Shown piece by piece: positions 18,313 to 31,370 of a stretch of DNA of 64,000 bases. The notes under the pieces are model-generated. The model saw nothing but the letters and a program-made list of their open reading frames with translations. It did no database searches and had not been told where the DNA came from. This DNA comes from Sinorhizobium sp. 8-89. GTDB taxonomy: Bacteria > Pseudomonadota > Alphaproteobacteria > Rhizobiales > Rhizobiaceae. Positions within the stretch are counted from its first letter, which is position 1. Each line of letters begins with the position of its first letter. The DNA is taken from positions 396,190-460,189 of the forward strand of contig NZ_JASKLR010000001.1 of NCBI RefSeq assembly GCF_030124325.1, in the 5' to 3' direction. The translations under genes were made by a program, and so were the position numbers.

Positions 18313-21300
18313 ATGAAGTTCAACAAGCTTCGTCTGCTCGGTTTTAAATCCTTCGTCGAACCGACCGAATTCGTCATCGAGCGAGGCCTGACCGGCGTTG
18401 TCGGGCCGAACGGCTGCGGCAAGTCGAATCTTGTCGAAGCGCTCCGCTGGGTGATGGGCGAGAACTCCTACAAAAACATGCGCGCCTCCGGCATGGACGA
18501 TGTGATCTTTTCCGGATCGGGCAACCGGCCGGCGCGCAACACGGCTGAAGTCGGCCTCTATCTTGACAACGCCGATCGCACGGCGCCCGCCGCCTTCAAC
18601 GACAGCGACGAGATCCAGGTGACCCGCCGCATCGAGCGCGAGCAGGGATCGGTTTACCGCATCAATGGCAAGGAAGCGCGCGCCAAGGATGTGCAGCTGC
18701 TTTTTGCCGATGCGTCAACCGGCGCGCGTTCGCCGTCGATGGTTGGCCAGGGCCGGATCGGCGAACTAATTGCCGCCAAACCCCAGGCCCGGCGCCAGCT
18801 TCTTGAAGAGGCGGCCGGCATTTCCGGCCTGCATTCGCGCCGCCATGAGGCCGAATTGCGCCTGCGAGCGGCCGAGACCAACCTCGAGCGGCTCGACGAC
18901 GTGACGTCCCAGCTCGAAAGCCAGATCGAGAGCCTGAAACGCCAGGCCCGCCAGGCCAACCGCTTCAAGATGCTGTCGGCCGATATCCGCCGGCACGAGG
19001 CGATCCTTTTCCATATCCGTTGGGTACAGGCCAAGGAAGCTGAGGCCGAGGCGACAAGCCAGCTGAACCAGATCACCGCATTGGTCGCCGAGAAGGCGCA
19101 GATCCAGATGGAGGCAGCGAAAGCCCAGGCGATCGCCAGCCTCAAGCTGCCGGAACTGCGCGAGAACGAGGCGAAGCTCGCGGCGGCACTGCAGCGCTTG
19201 CAGATCGCCCGCGCGCAACTGGAGGAGGATGCAGGCCGGATCCTCAGGCGCCGCGATGAATTGCAGCGCCGGCTGGCGCAGCTCGCCGAGGATGTCGCGC
19301 GCGAGGAGCGGCTGGTTGCGGACAATGCCGGCATTCTCGCTCGCCTCGACGAGGAGGAGGCGGAGCTCCAGGACGTCCTGGCGGAGGCGGATGACCGCGC
19401 CGGCGAAGCGCGCGAACGGCTGGAGGCGGCCGACGGGACCCTGTCGATCAGCGAGGCCGAACTTCAACGGCTGACGGCTGAGCGTGCCGAGGCTCAGGCT
19501 GCCCGCAATCAGATCGAGAGAACGCTTCGCGATCTCTCCGAGCGGCAGGCGCGTCTCGCCCGTCAGCTTTCCGACCAGACGCGCGATCTCGATGATCTCG
19601 ATCGCCAAATGTCGGCACTTCCCGATCCGCATGAAAAGCAGGGGCAGGTGGAGGTCGCGGAAGCTGCACTCGAAGAAGCCGAAGCCGCTGTCATCGCCAT
19701 CGAAGAGGCACTTTCCGACGCTCGCGCCGATGAAGCTGCCGCGCGCCCGCCGGTCGATCAGGCGCGTGCAACGTTGAATGGCATCGAAGCCGAGGCACGC
19801 ACGATCCGCCGGATGCTGGAGGCGGTCGGTGGTGCGGCCTATCCGGCGATCGTCGAGGAGGTGAAGGTCGAGCGCGGTTTCGAGACGGCGCTTGGTGCGG
19901 CGCTCGGCGACGATCTCGATTCGCCTTTGGATCAGGCGGCGCCCGCCCATTGGCGCATGCCCGGCGACCATTCTGCCGATCCATCCTTGCCGGCTGGTGC
20001 CGTGCCGCTGGACGGCTATGTGCGCGGGCCGGAGGCGCTCAAGCGGGTGCTTGGCCAGATCGGGATCGTCGAAAGCGAAGCGGAGGCGGAGCGCCTGCTG
20101 CCGTTGTTGAAGACTGGCCAGCGCCTGGTGACGAAGGAAGGCGCGGTCTGGCGCTGGGACGGTCACGTGACGGGATCGGAGGCGCCGAGCGCCGCAGCCT
20201 TGCGGCTCGCGCAGAAGAACCGGCTTGTCGAGCTCGAGAGCGAGACCGAGGATGCGACCGAGGCGTTGCGGCGGGCCGAGGCCGATCTCACCGCGGCCAG
20301 TGCACGCATCCGTGCCGAGGATGAACGGCTGCGGCTTGCGCGCGATGCCCAGCGCATGATCGCCCGTCAACTCGGCGAAGCGCGGGAAGCCTTGGCCACG
20401 GCCGAGCGTGCCTCGGGCGATCTCGCCCGCCGTCGTGCCGTGCTTACCGAAACGAAGCTTCAGGTGGAGGGACAGGTCGACGAGGCGGCGGAACAGATCG
20501 AGGCGGCCAATGACGCGCTTGCCGCAGCACCCGATCTTTCCGAACTCGAGCTTGGCCTCCGCAACCAGACGGCCTTGGTCGCCGCCGATCGCGCAGCGGT
20601 CGCCGAAGCCCGTGCCGCACATGACGGCCTTGCCCGCGAAAACGAAGTGCGGCTGCGCCGGCTTTCGGCGATCGTCGCGGAGCGCGAGACGTGGCGAGCG
20701 AGGGCCGCGAGCGCGGAGGAACATATCGGCACGCTGCGCGATCGCGAGGCGGAAGCGCGGGAAGAGGTCGAGGAACTGATCGATGCGCCCGACGAGTTTG
20801 AGGACAAGCGCCGCGCGCTGATGAGTGAATTGCAGAAAGCGGAGGCGTCGCGCCGTGAAGCGGCCGATATTCTCGCCGAAGCGGAAGGCCGCCAGCGGGA
20901 GACCGATCGGGTGGCCGCGGCTGCGCTTTCGGACCTCGCGGAGGCCCGTGAAAAGCGTGGTCGCGCGGAGGAGCGCCTGGTCTCGGCCCGCGAGCGGCGC
21001 GTCGAGATCGAGGCGCGCATTCAAGAAGGGCTCGCTTGCGCGCCGCATGAGGTAATGCGCCTGACGGGACTCGCTGCCGACGAGGCGCTGCCCGGCATGC
21101 ATGGCGTCGAGCGCGAACTTGAGCGGCTGAAGATCGAGCGGGAACGGCTCGGAGCCGTCAATCTTCGCGCCGAGGAAGAGCAGAAGGAGCTCTCCGAACG
21201 CCTTGCGGCGATCCTCAAGGAGCGCGACGACGTGATCGAGGCAATCCGCAAGCTCCGCAGTGCCATCCAGAACCTCAATCGCGAGGGGCGCGAGCGGCTG

Positions 21301-21774
21301 ATCGCCGCGTTCGACGTGGTCAACGGGCAGTTCCAGCGGCTGTTCACCCATCTCTTCGGCGGCGGCACGGCCGAACTGCAACTGATCGAGAGCGATGATC
21401 CGCTCGAGGCCGGCCTCGAGATCCTCGCGCGTCCGCCCGGCAAGAAGCCGCAGACGATGACGCTACTATCGGGCGGCGAGCAGGCGCTGACGGCGATGGC
21501 GCTGATCTTTGCCGTCTTCCTCACCAATCCGGCGCCGATCTGCGTGCTCGACGAAGTCGATGCCCCGCTCGACGACCACAATGTCGAGCGCTACTGCAAC
21601 CTGATGGACGAAATGGCGGACTCGACAGAGACCCGCTTCATCATCATCACTCACAACCCGATCACCATGGCCCGGATGAACCGTCTCTTCGGCGTCACAA
21701 TGGCCGAACAGGGTGTCTCGCAACTCGTTTCCGTCGATCTGCAGACGGCAGAGCGTATGCGGGAAGTGGTCTGA
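18313..21774 (+). CDS. smc: Chromosome segregation protein SMC
   Basis: 1153 residues from ATG 18313 (MKFNKLRLLGFKSF), the conserved N-terminus of bacterial SMC, with GAGG upstream. Walker A GPNGCGKS is at 31-38; long coiled coils flank a hinge region around residues 510-640; the ABC signature LLSGGEQALTAMALIF (about 1050) and Walker B CVLDEVDAPLDD (about 1078) close the ATPase. It forms the condensin ring with ScpA and ScpB, which are not in the window. The coiled coils are unusually rich in Ala, Arg and Glu, which fits the high G+C. Confidence 0.98.
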   Translation: MKFNKLRLLGFKSFVEPTEFVIERGLTGVVGPNGCGKSNLVEALRWVMGENSYKNMRASGMDDVIFSGSGNRPARNTAEVGLYLDNADRTAPAAFNDSDEIQVTRRIEREQGSVYRINGKEARAKDVQLLFADASTGARSPSMVGQGRIGELIAAKPQARRQLLEEAAGISGLHSRRHEAELRLRAAETNLERLDDVTSQLESQIESLKRQARQANRFKMLSADIRRHEAILFHIRWVQAKEAEAEATSQLNQITALVAEKAQIQMEAAKAQAIASLKLPELRENEAKLAAALQRLQIARAQLEEDAGRILRRRDELQRRLAQLAEDVAREERLVADNAGILARLDEEEAELQDVLAEADDRAGEARERLEAADGTLSISEAELQRLTAERAEAQAARNQIERTLRDLSERQARLARQLSDQTRDLDDLDRQMSALPDPHEKQGQVEVAEAALEEAEAAVIAIEEALSDARADEAAARPPVDQARATLNGIEAEARTIRRMLEAVGGAAYPAIVEEVKVERGFETALGAALGDDLDSPLDQAAPAHWRMPGDHSADPSLPAGAVPLDGYVRGPEALKRVLGQIGIVESEAEAERLLPLLKTGQRLVTKEGAVWRWDGHVTGSEAPSAAALRLAQKNRLVELESETEDATEALRRAEADLTAASARIRAEDERLRLARDAQRMIARQLGEAREALATAERASGDLARRRAVLTETKLQVEGQVDEAAEQIEAANDALAAAPDLSELELGLRNQTALVAADRAAVAEARAAHDGLARENEVRLRRLSAIVAERETWRARAASAEEHIGTLRDREAEAREEVEELIDAPDEFEDKRRALMSELQKAEASRREAADILAEAEGRQRETDRVAAAALSDLAEAREKRGRAEERLVSARERRVEIEARIQEGLACAPHEVMRLTGLAADEALPGMHGVERELERLKIERERLGAVNLRAEEEQKELSERLAAILKERDDVIEAIRKLRSAIQNLNREGRERLIAAFDVVNGQFQRLFTHLFGGGTAELQLIESDDPLEAGLEILARPPGKKPQTMTLLSGGEQALTAMALIFAVFLTNPAPICVLDEVDAPLDDHNVERYCNLMDEMADSTETRFIIITHNPITMARMNRLFGVTMAEQGVSQLVSVDLQTAERMREVV

Positions 21775-21955
21775 TCGGTCCTCCCTGGGCATTTCCAGCG
21801 GCTTCGAACAGGCAGAACCGGCCGTCGCCGCACGGTGCGCCAGCTTCAGGTTTCAATTTTGGTGCACTGCAGCAAAATTCTTCGCTGAGTGCATTTTCAC
21901 GCCGAAGCATATACTGTAGATCGTCATAAAAGGCTGTTTCGGGTGGAGAGCAGGC

Positions 21956-24646
<2,691 letters not shown>

Positions 24647-24689
24647 CTGCTGTCCACGCCCGCCGTCCGCGACGGCGCACCGGTTCGCG

Positions 24690-24932
24690 TCAATACCAAT
24701 AATACGGCCTGCGTATCAGGAAGTCGTTGTCGTAGCGGAAGGCGCGTGCCTCGGCGCGACGGTCGAGTTCTATGCGCTGCAGGCAGGTGGCAAACGCATC
24801 CGTGCCGCGGCGAAAGCCATAGGAGGCGCAGGTCGTTTCGTCCCTTGCGCGCCGCTCCTGCGGCGTCATCGTCTGGCACCCGGCAAGCATCAATCCTGCC
24901 GCAGCCAGGGTCAGCAGTCTCAAAGGTTTCAT
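24690..24932 (-). CDS. Small lipoprotein, unknown function
   Basis: 80 residues. Two ATGs lie in tandem (24935 and 24932); AGGAGG is best spaced for the second. Lipoprotein signal RLLTLAAAGLMLAGC, then QTMTPQERRARDETTCASYGFRRGTDAFATCLQRIELDRRAEARAF. The repeated Cys (CASYGF, FATCLQ) could form a disulfide. This short QTMTPQERRARDE type is common in rhizobia without a known role. Confidence 0.8.
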   Translation of the reverse strand: MKPLRLLTLAAAGLMLAGCQTMTPQERRARDETTCASYGFRRGTDAFATCLQRIELDRRAEARAFRYDNDFLIRRPYYWY

Positions 24933-25242
24933 CATTGCCTCCTGATCGGCACCGGTGGCACGGGACGATTCCGCAGAGATCACACGAGCACAACAGATGT
25001 TGCTTAGCGCCGATCTCGGTGAGGGCCGCCGGTGCCGGTGGGTTGGGAACAGAGGTCGGCCGAAAGGCGGGGCGTCATGTCCACGGCGGAGCGAGGCAAA
25101 AGGTTCAACGCGCTTCGTTCTCTGGATGAAGAGGTTGCAAGCATGCACGGGTGACGCATAACGCAAGGTCCGCAGGCGCGATTCAATTAGACCGCGATAT
25201 CATGCGCCCGCCGCAGGCGACCGGTCAACCGCCGGCCGCTGT
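24933..25242. other. Intergenic region without a recognised element
   Basis: About 310 bases between two minus-strand genes. It begins with the RBS and promoter region of the small lipoprotein. I see no repeat, tRNA or convincing ORF. Confidence 0.5.
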
Positions 25243-25629
25243 TCAGATCCGCTCGAGCACGCCGACAAAGGCCTCGGCAAAGCTCTTCAGATCCGCGGTT
25301 CTCTCGCTCGGCTGCTCGACGCGGATCGCGCTTCCGTCTCCGCCAAGGCAGACGAACAGGATTGTCGGCATTTTGCCGGCATCGCTGTAGCGAATGGCAG
25401 CGATCGTGAGACAATCTTCGATGAGACCGGATGCCGGCAGGGTGAAAAGCAGTTCGCCGCCGATATCGGCGGCCACCGTACGCACAAAGGCGGCAAATTC
25501 TTCCTTGCTCCCGGAAAATCCATCGAGAGAAAGTTCCAGCTCAAGCAGGGCCATCGGGATGGCCGCGTCGCCTGACTGAGGCAGGAGCGTGGGGGCAGGC
25601 TTCGTCACGGTTGTTTCCGATGCGACCAT
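25243..25629 (-). CDS. Conserved hypothetical protein
   Basis: 128 residues from ATG 25629 (MVASETTVTKPAP), with GAGAGGAC upstream. Acidic, soluble, with an IPMALLELELSLDGFSGSKEEFAAFVRTVAADIGGELLFTLP core and LLFTLPASGLIEDCLTIAAIRYSD. No known motif. It is single, with 251 bases before the next gene in the opposite direction. Confidence 0.7.
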   Translation of the reverse strand: MVASETTVTKPAPTLLPQSGDAAIPMALLELELSLDGFSGSKEEFAAFVRTVAADIGGELLFTLPASGLIEDCLTIAAIRYSDAGKMPTILFVCLGGDGSAIRVEQPSERTADLKSFAEAFVGVLERI

Positions 25630-25880
25630 GATGTCCTCTCCGTTGTTGCCGTGCGCTCGTTCCATTCGCCGACGCCGGCTGATGCTTCCAGTTGAACTCC
25701 TTCCACCACGGAACGTTTGGCGGGAATTTGAAATAGGTGGTTAACGAGAATGGCGAATTTGCGGCAAAGCTTCAAGTGCGGCATTGTCGGAGAGATGGGC
25801 GAGCATTCCCTGTTCCCACGTCCGCAGCCATGGTCTAAGAAGGCCATGGTCTGTTCCGCTTGGGGGATTGATTCCGTTAG

Positions 25881-26795
25881 ATGATTGTCCGCTACGAGCG
25901 TCCCTATTCGCACGCCTCCCACTGGGCACGCCGGCTTGCCCGCATTGCATTCGCGATCTTCGCGTTGTCGCTGCTGGCGCATCGTTTCGGTCCGTTGACC
26001 ACACCGCATTTTCTGGCGCTGGCATTGCTGTCGGGCGCCTTTGCGCTTGTCGGTGTGCTGCTCGCGACGATCGGGCTTGCGCGCTTGTGGCAAGTGGCGG
26101 CCGTCGGCGGCATCGCCTCGCTGTCCGCGCTGGTCTATGCCGCTGCTCCGCTTGGTTTTCTCGGCTTCGGTGCCGTGCAATATCTGAGGCGGCCGACGAT
26201 TTACGACGTCACCACCGACACGGTGACGCCGCCGCCATGGATCAGGGTTCCGGCGGCTGAAAGAAGCTGGCTTGCGCGCAACCCGACAGTCACGCCGCAG
26301 GATCGGGAGGCGCAAATCGTCGCTTATCCAGGACTGACGGGACGGCGCTACGACGGCGCGCTCGACCGCGTGTTCCAGGGCGTGCGTAAGGTCGTTGGCG
26401 AAACGCGCATCGCCACCACGGCGGAGCTCGGGGTCGAGAACGCCCGCGCGGACTTTGAGGATCTGGCCGTGCGCCCCGGTGCCGGAGTGGACACGAACGG
26501 TGAGCCGGGCGTCATTCCGGTTCCGGCCGCACGTCCCGCGCCCGATCCCGATATAGACGGGACGCTTCCCGGACGGCGCTCCAGCGACATCGTTCTGCAG
26601 GGCGAATGGCGTACGCTGATTGTCGGCTTTCGCTTCGATGTGCTGATCAGGCTGCGGGAAGAGGCGGAAACGACCTTTGTCGACCTGCGCGTGGCATCGC
26701 GCTACGGTGCGCACGAACTCGGCATGGGCGCCGCCTTTGCCGAAGAGTTCCTGCGAGCGCTTGACGCCGAACTCCTGGGTATCGCCGGCGGTTGA
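25881..26795 (+). CDS. DUF1499 membrane protein
   Basis: 304 residues. Four hydrophobic segments occupy residues 15-110, followed by a DUF1499 domain (about 125-300): YPGLTGRRYDGALDRVFQGVRKVVGETRI and FRFDVLIRLREEAETTFVDLRVASRYGAHELGMGA. The linker is Pro/Arg-rich. DUF1499 proteins have no assigned activity. Convergent with the MBL-fold gene, 15 bases between stops. Confidence 0.85.
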   Translation: MIVRYERPYSHASHWARRLARIAFAIFALSLLAHRFGPLTTPHFLALALLSGAFALVGVLLATIGLARLWQVAAVGGIASLSALVYAAAPLGFLGFGAVQYLRRPTIYDVTTDTVTPPPWIRVPAAERSWLARNPTVTPQDREAQIVAYPGLTGRRYDGALDRVFQGVRKVVGETRIATTAELGVENARADFEDLAVRPGAGVDTNGEPGVIPVPAARPAPDPDIDGTLPGRRSSDIVLQGEWRTLIVGFRFDVLIRLREEAETTFVDLRVASRYGAHELGMGAAFAEEFLRALDAELLGIAGG

Positions 26796-26810
26796 CGCGG
26801 CGCCAACGGG

Positions 26811-27734
26811 TTACCCAGCGCCGCCGGGGACCAGCCGATAGTCGCCGAAGAGCGATGGCGGACCATCGGTTTCGACGCGACCCTGTTCGACCAGGTCTTC
26901 GAGGTGCGCCAGGACCGAAAGTGCCGCTGCACCATGGAGCCGCGGATCGGTAGAGGCATAGATCACCTTGACCATTTCCGGTATCTTCCGGTCGCCGCTG
27001 CGGATACGTTCAAGCACCGAGCGCTCGCGCATCTTGCGATGTGCCCGAAGCGCCCGGAGGAACGAACCAGGATCGCTAACCGGACCGCCATGGCCGGGCA
27101 GATAGAGCCGGTCGCCTCGCTGTAATAGTTTTTCCAGCGAGGCCATGTAGTCGGCCATGGCGCCGTCCGGCGGCGCGACGATGCTCGTTGCCCAAGCCAT
27201 CACATGATCGGCGGAAAAGAGAATGCCGGTGCCGTCAAGCGCGAAAACGGCATGATTTGCTGTGTGGCCAGGCGTCATCACGGCGGTCAGGCTCCAGCCG
27301 TCGCCGTCGATCCGTCCGCCCTCGGGAAGCGCGATGTCAGGCGCGAAATCCATGTCCGAGCTTTCGGCGAACGGATTGGTTTCGCCGGCGTGCAAGGGGC
27401 GCGCTGCCCGGTGCGGGCCTTCGCCAACGATTATGGCGCCGGTCGCAGCCTTCAGCCGTCGGGCGAGGGGGGAATGGTCGCGATGCGTATGACTAACGGC
27501 GATGTGCGTCACTTCGCGACCATCGAGCGCCGCCACAAGGGCGCGGAAATGCGCGTCGTCCTCCGGCCCCGGATCGATTACCGCGACAGAGCGCCTGCCG
27601 ACGATATAGGTGTTCGTTCCGTGGAAAGTGAACGGGCCGGGGTTGTTGACAGTGATGCGCTGCACGCCCTCGGCAACCGATACCGCTTCACCATGGGCCG
27701 GGTTGAAGTCGAGGTCGAAATCCGGTCCCTGCAT
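26811..27734 (-). CDS. Metallo-beta-lactamase-fold hydrolase (LACTB2-like)
   Basis: 307 residues from ATG 27734 (MQGPDFDLDFNPAHGEAV) behind AGGAAGAG. Metal ligands are in HTHRDHSPLA, with the later GHTANHAVF, FSADHVMAW and LPGHGGPV histidines and aspartate, so the two-zinc site is intact. A C-terminal winged-helix-like part (AALSVLAHLEDLVEQGRVE) matches LACTB2-type nucleases/hydrolases. Substrate undetermined; RNA cleavage or thioester hydrolysis are both possible. Confidence 0.88.
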   Translation of the reverse strand: MQGPDFDLDFNPAHGEAVSVAEGVQRITVNNPGPFTFHGTNTYIVGRRSVAVIDPGPEDDAHFRALVAALDGREVTHIAVSHTHRDHSPLARRLKAATGAIIVGEGPHRAARPLHAGETNPFAESSDMDFAPDIALPEGGRIDGDGWSLTAVMTPGHTANHAVFALDGTGILFSADHVMAWATSIVAPPDGAMADYMASLEKLLQRGDRLYLPGHGGPVSDPGSFLRALRAHRKMRERSVLERIRSGDRKIPEMVKVIYASTDPRLHGAAALSVLAHLEDLVEQGRVETDGPPSLFGDYRLVPGGAG

Positions 27735-28028
27735 GCGTCTCTTCCTAGCTTTCACTTGTACCCGATCCCGGCAACGGCCATCGCCTTTGCGCCTGCCTTC
27801 GCCATCTTGCGCGCTTGCGCCGGCGCGTGGCGACAATAGGCCAAAGGGTTATAGGAGGAAACTGCTTCCCACTCCGGAATTTTTAAACACGGCGGTCGCT
27901 GTTCGCATTGAACCGTTCTATTGTCGGCGAAATAAATCTGCGTGCGAAGCGAAGTTAAGCATTGTGACGGCGCACGAGCTTTGCTAATCAGGCGCACGAT
28001 TTGGCGAGGTAACCTCGCCGCCTTAAGT

Positions 28029-28103
28029 TGGGGCGTAGCCAAGCGGTAAGGCAGCGGTTTTTGGTACCGCCATTCCCTGGTTCGAATCCAGGCGCCCCAG
28101 CCA
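28029..28103 (+). tRNA. tRNA-Gln (TTG anticodon)
   Basis: A 75-base cloverleaf: acceptor TGGGGCG pairs with CGCCCCA, the discriminator is G and the CCA is encoded (28101-28103). The anticodon stem GCGGT/ACCGC encloses a seven-base loop with TTG at positions 34-36. The T-loop reads GGTTCGAATCC. Reads CAA (and CAG by wobble). Confidence 0.95.
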
Positions 28104-28213
28104 AGTCTCCCTTTTCAGGCTCAAAACGCGATTTTCCGGCACTTCTTCCCGTGCTCCAGCATCTCCCCCAATGACCGCGGGTGGCGACGAATTCGCCACC
28201 CGGCGGTTTGGGT

Positions 28214-30415
28214 TTAGCTGAGTTCTGGAAGTCCATTGATCAACTTGTCGAGCGTGATCGGATAGTCGCGAACCCTCACGCCGGTCGCGTTGTAGATGGC
28301 ATTCGCCACCGCCGCTGCGACGCCACAAAGGCCGAGCTCGGCGATCCCCTTGGCCTTCATCGGCGACGACATCGGGTCGGTCTCGTCGAGGAAAATTACT
28401 TCCTGGTGGGGGATGTCGGCATGCACCGGCACCTCATAGGCAGCCAGATCGTGGTTGACGAAGAAGCCGCGCGCCTTGTCGACGACGAGGTCCTCGGAGA
28501 GGGCCGCGCCGACGCCCATCGTCATGGCACCGATCACCTGGCTGCGTGCCGTGATCGGATTGAGGATCCGACCGGCAGCGCAGACGGCCAGCATCCGCCT
28601 TAGCCGCGTCTCGCCGGTCGCCACATCCACCCCGACTTCCACGAAATGCGCACCGAAGGTGGACTGTTGATGGGTCTCGGTGAGCTTGCCGAATTCGATG
28701 CGATCCTCGGCTACGAGTCCTTCATCGCCGGCGGCTTCAGCAAGCGTTATTCTGCGGTCGCCGGACCGGACTTCGCCATCTGCGAAGATCACATCGTCGG
28801 CGTTGTTGAAGCCGAGCTTTTGGGCCACGGCCTCGCGCAGTTTGACGCAAGCGGCATAAACCCCCGCGGTGGAGCTGTTTCCTCCGAACTGTCCACCGGA
28901 GCCCGAGGACACCGGAAAACGGGAATCGCCGAGACTGACCGCAACCTTGTCTACGGGAACACCGAGCATCTCCGCGGCGGTCTGGGCGATGATCGTGTAA
29001 CTGCCCGTGCCAATATCGGTCATGTCGGTCTCGACGGTGACGACACCTCCCCGGTCGAGGCGGACACGCGCTCCAGAGGGTACTACAAGATTGTTGCGGA
29101 AGGCCGAGCCCACCCCCATGCCGACGAGCCAGTCACCGTCCCGGCGGCTTCCCGGCCGCTTGCTGCGATCCTTCCAGCCAAACCGTTGCGCCCCGGTGCG
29201 CAGGCAGCCGACGAGGTCGCGGTGCGAGAATGGTCGCTCGGGCTTCTCCGGATCGACCTGCGTATCGTTGATGGTCCGGAACTCGACGGGGTCGAGCCCC
29301 AGCCTTTCGGCCATCTCGTCGATCGCGATCTCCAGAGCCATCATGCCCGGCGCTTCGCCCGGTGCCCGCATGGCGTTGCCTTCAGGCAGGTCGAGCGTCG
29401 CAAGGCGCATCGCTGTCATCCGGTTCTCGCCAGCATAAAGCAGGCGCGTTTGCTGAACGGCCACTTCGGGGCCGCCGCCCGGAAGATCGCCGGACCAGCT
29501 CTCATGGGCAATCGCCGTGATCCTGCCGTGGCGCCCGGCGCCGATGCGGATCCTCTGGATCGTAGCAGGGCGGTGCGTGGTGTTGTTCATCAGGAAGGGG
29601 CGGGGGAGGGCTACCTTTACGGGACGCTTCGCTTCGCGCGCAGCAAGGGCCGCAAGAACCGCGTCTGCACGAAGGAACAGCTTGACGCCGAACCCGCCGC
29701 CGATGAACGGCGACATGATGTGCACCTTCTCCTTGTCGATCCCGAGGGTGGTCGCCAGATCGGTCCGCCACCAGTCGATCATCTGGCTCGACGTCCAGAC
29801 AGTCAGTTCATCGCCACTCCATGCGGCGATGGAGGCGTGCGGCTCCATCATGGCGTGCGACTGGTCCGGCGTGGTGTAGGTCTGGTCGAGCTTGACCGGT
29901 GCTGTCTCGAACGCGGCATTGAAATCGCCTGCGGCGGAGTCCGGTTCGCCATCGTCTGGCTTGACGGCGGTGTCCCTGGCGGCCGCGAGATCGAAGACAC
30001 CTTTCTCCTCCGCATAGTGGACCTTGACGAGCGAAGCGGCAGCGCGGGCTTCTTCGAAGGTTTCCGCGGCCACGACGGCAATTGCCTGGTGGTAATGCTG
30101 GACCTCCGTGCCACCGAAGAGCTTGGCAGTATTGTATTTGCCCTTCTTCAACTCCCCCACGCCGTCGGTGGTGACGACCGCGAGCACTCCAGGGGCGTTC
30201 TTTGCCGCGGTGACGTCGATGGACCGGATCCGGCCCTTGGCGATCGCCGAGCCAACGATATAGCCGTAGGCATAGGGCGTGTTCGGATCATGCCATTCGT
30301 AGGCATAGACCGCCTTGCCCGCGGTCTTGAGCGGGCCGTCAATGCGGTGGATGGGCTGACCGACGATCTTGAGCTGGTCGATCGGGTTCGTCGTTGCTGG
30401 TGTGTCAAATCTCAT
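28214..30415 (-). CDS. paoC: Periplasmic aldehyde oxidoreductase, molybdenum-binding subunit (PaoC/YagR family)
   Basis: 733 residues from ATG 30415. The xanthine dehydrogenase family order is present: an alpha/beta-hammerhead N-terminal domain (VGQPIHRIDGPLKTAGKAVYAYEW), then MPFIGGGFGVK-like cofactor contacts (SPFIGGGFGVKLFLRAD), the NAMRAPGEAPGM motif and the C-terminal GAALSEDLVVDKARG... ELGLCGVAAAVANAIYNATGVRVRDYPI with the active-site Glu-containing GIAELG loop. It binds molybdenum cofactor and hydroxylates aldehydes. It is last of three co-transcribed subunit genes. No dedicated XdhC/PaoD-type maturation gene is seen in the window. Confidence 0.93.
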   Translation of the reverse strand: MRFDTPATTNPIDQLKIVGQPIHRIDGPLKTAGKAVYAYEWHDPNTPYAYGYIVGSAIAKGRIRSIDVTAAKNAPGVLAVVTTDGVGELKKGKYNTAKLFGGTEVQHYHQAIAVVAAETFEEARAAASLVKVHYAEEKGVFDLAAARDTAVKPDDGEPDSAAGDFNAAFETAPVKLDQTYTTPDQSHAMMEPHASIAAWSGDELTVWTSSQMIDWWRTDLATTLGIDKEKVHIMSPFIGGGFGVKLFLRADAVLAALAAREAKRPVKVALPRPFLMNNTTHRPATIQRIRIGAGRHGRITAIAHESWSGDLPGGGPEVAVQQTRLLYAGENRMTAMRLATLDLPEGNAMRAPGEAPGMMALEIAIDEMAERLGLDPVEFRTINDTQVDPEKPERPFSHRDLVGCLRTGAQRFGWKDRSKRPGSRRDGDWLVGMGVGSAFRNNLVVPSGARVRLDRGGVVTVETDMTDIGTGSYTIIAQTAAEMLGVPVDKVAVSLGDSRFPVSSGSGGQFGGNSSTAGVYAACVKLREAVAQKLGFNNADDVIFADGEVRSGDRRITLAEAAGDEGLVAEDRIEFGKLTETHQQSTFGAHFVEVGVDVATGETRLRRMLAVCAAGRILNPITARSQVIGAMTMGVGAALSEDLVVDKARGFFVNHDLAAYEVPVHADIPHQEVIFLDETDPMSSPMKAKGIAELGLCGVAAAVANAIYNATGVRVRDYPITLDKLINGLPELS

Positions 30416-30419
30416 TTTC

Positions 30420-31370
30420 TCATCCCCTCGCTTCGGCAAGAACCGCGCTCAGCATGCGTTCGACGAGCGTAATCTTGAAAGCGTTCTGTTCGGTCGGTCG
30501 GGCGTCTGCGAGAAGCCTGGTGCTGGCCGCCTTAGCTCCCCTTGGAAGCTCTTTTTCGGCAGCTTCGTCGCGCCAAGGCTTGGGTGCAATGCCGCCAACG
30601 GCGATGCGCCCCGTTCCGTCCGGCTGCACGATGGCGCCGACAGAGACCAGCGCGAAGGCGTAGGACGCGCGGTCACGGACCTTCCGGTAGATATGTTTGC
30701 CGCCCATCGGCTTCGGCAGGACGACCGCGGTGATCAGTTCGCCGCGCTCGAGTACATGCTCGATATCTGGCGTCTTGCCCGGAAGGCGATGGAAATCCGC
30801 GATCGGAATGCTGCGCGTGGTGCCGTCCGCTCGGATGGTTTCGATGACGGCGTCGAGCGCCCGCATCGCGACTGCCATGTCGCCCGGGTGCGTCGCGATG
30901 CAGGCGTCGCTCACTCCGACCACGCCAAGCTGGCGGCTGAAGCCGGCGATCGCTGCACAGCCGCTGCCAGGCTGTCGCTTGTTGCAGGGCTGATTGGTGT
31001 CGTAGAAATACGGACAACGCGTCCGCTGAAGCAGGTTGCCGGCCGTCGTCGCCCTGTTGCGCAACTGTCCTGACGCCCCGGCGAGCAGGGCGCGTGACAG
31101 AAGTCCATAGTCGCGGCGAATCCGTTCGTCGGCCGCAAGATCGGTATTGCGGACGAGGGCACCGATTCTGAGGCCGCCTTCCGGCGTCGGCTCGATCCTG
31201 TCCAGCCCAAGGCCGTTGACGTCGATGAGATGGGTGGGCGTCTCGATCTCAAGCTTCATCAAATCCAGCAGATTGGTGCCGCCGGCGATGAATTTTGCGC
31301 CGTCGGTGCTCGCCGCGGCCTTTGCTGCCGTCTCGATCGAAGAGGCGCACTCGTAGCTGAAAGCTCTCAT
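30420..31370 (-). CDS. paoB: Periplasmic aldehyde oxidoreductase, FAD subunit (PaoB/YagS family)
   Basis: 316 residues. FAD-binding motifs [17 protein letters not shown] and [20 protein letters not shown] fit the CO dehydrogenase flavoprotein family. The stretch [20 protein letters not shown] supplies cysteines typical of the PaoB subgroup that carries an extra 4Fe-4S cluster. It passes electrons between molybdenum and acceptor. Its ATG overlaps the stop of the upstream iron-sulfur subunit by four bases (ATGA). Confidence 0.92.
   Translation of the reverse strand: MRAFSYECASSIETAAKAAASTDGAKFIAGGTNLLDLMKLEIETPTHLIDVNGLGLDRIEPTPEGGLRIGALVRNTDLAADERIRRDYGLLSRALLAGASGQLRNRATTAGNLLQRTRCPYFYDTNQPCNKRQPGSGCAAIAGFSRQLGVVGVSDACIATHPGDMAVAMRALDAVIETIRADGTTRSIPIADFHRLPGKTPDIEHVLERGELITAVVLPKPMGGKHIYRKVRDRASYAFALVSVGAIVQPDGTGRIAVGGIAPKPWRDEAAEKELPRGAKAASTRLLADARPTEQNAFKITLVERMLSAVLAEARG

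Noticed and set aside
18766..21381. 871-codon minus-strand frame inside smc
   Set aside because: It is the antisense of the coiled-coil region, whose Ala/Arg/Glu codons keep the opposite strand open. The smc Walker and signature motifs are all in the plus frame.
28646..30472. 608-codon plus-strand frame over paoC
   Set aside because: Antisense of a gene with complete molybdenum-binding motifs; no start site or domain of its own.
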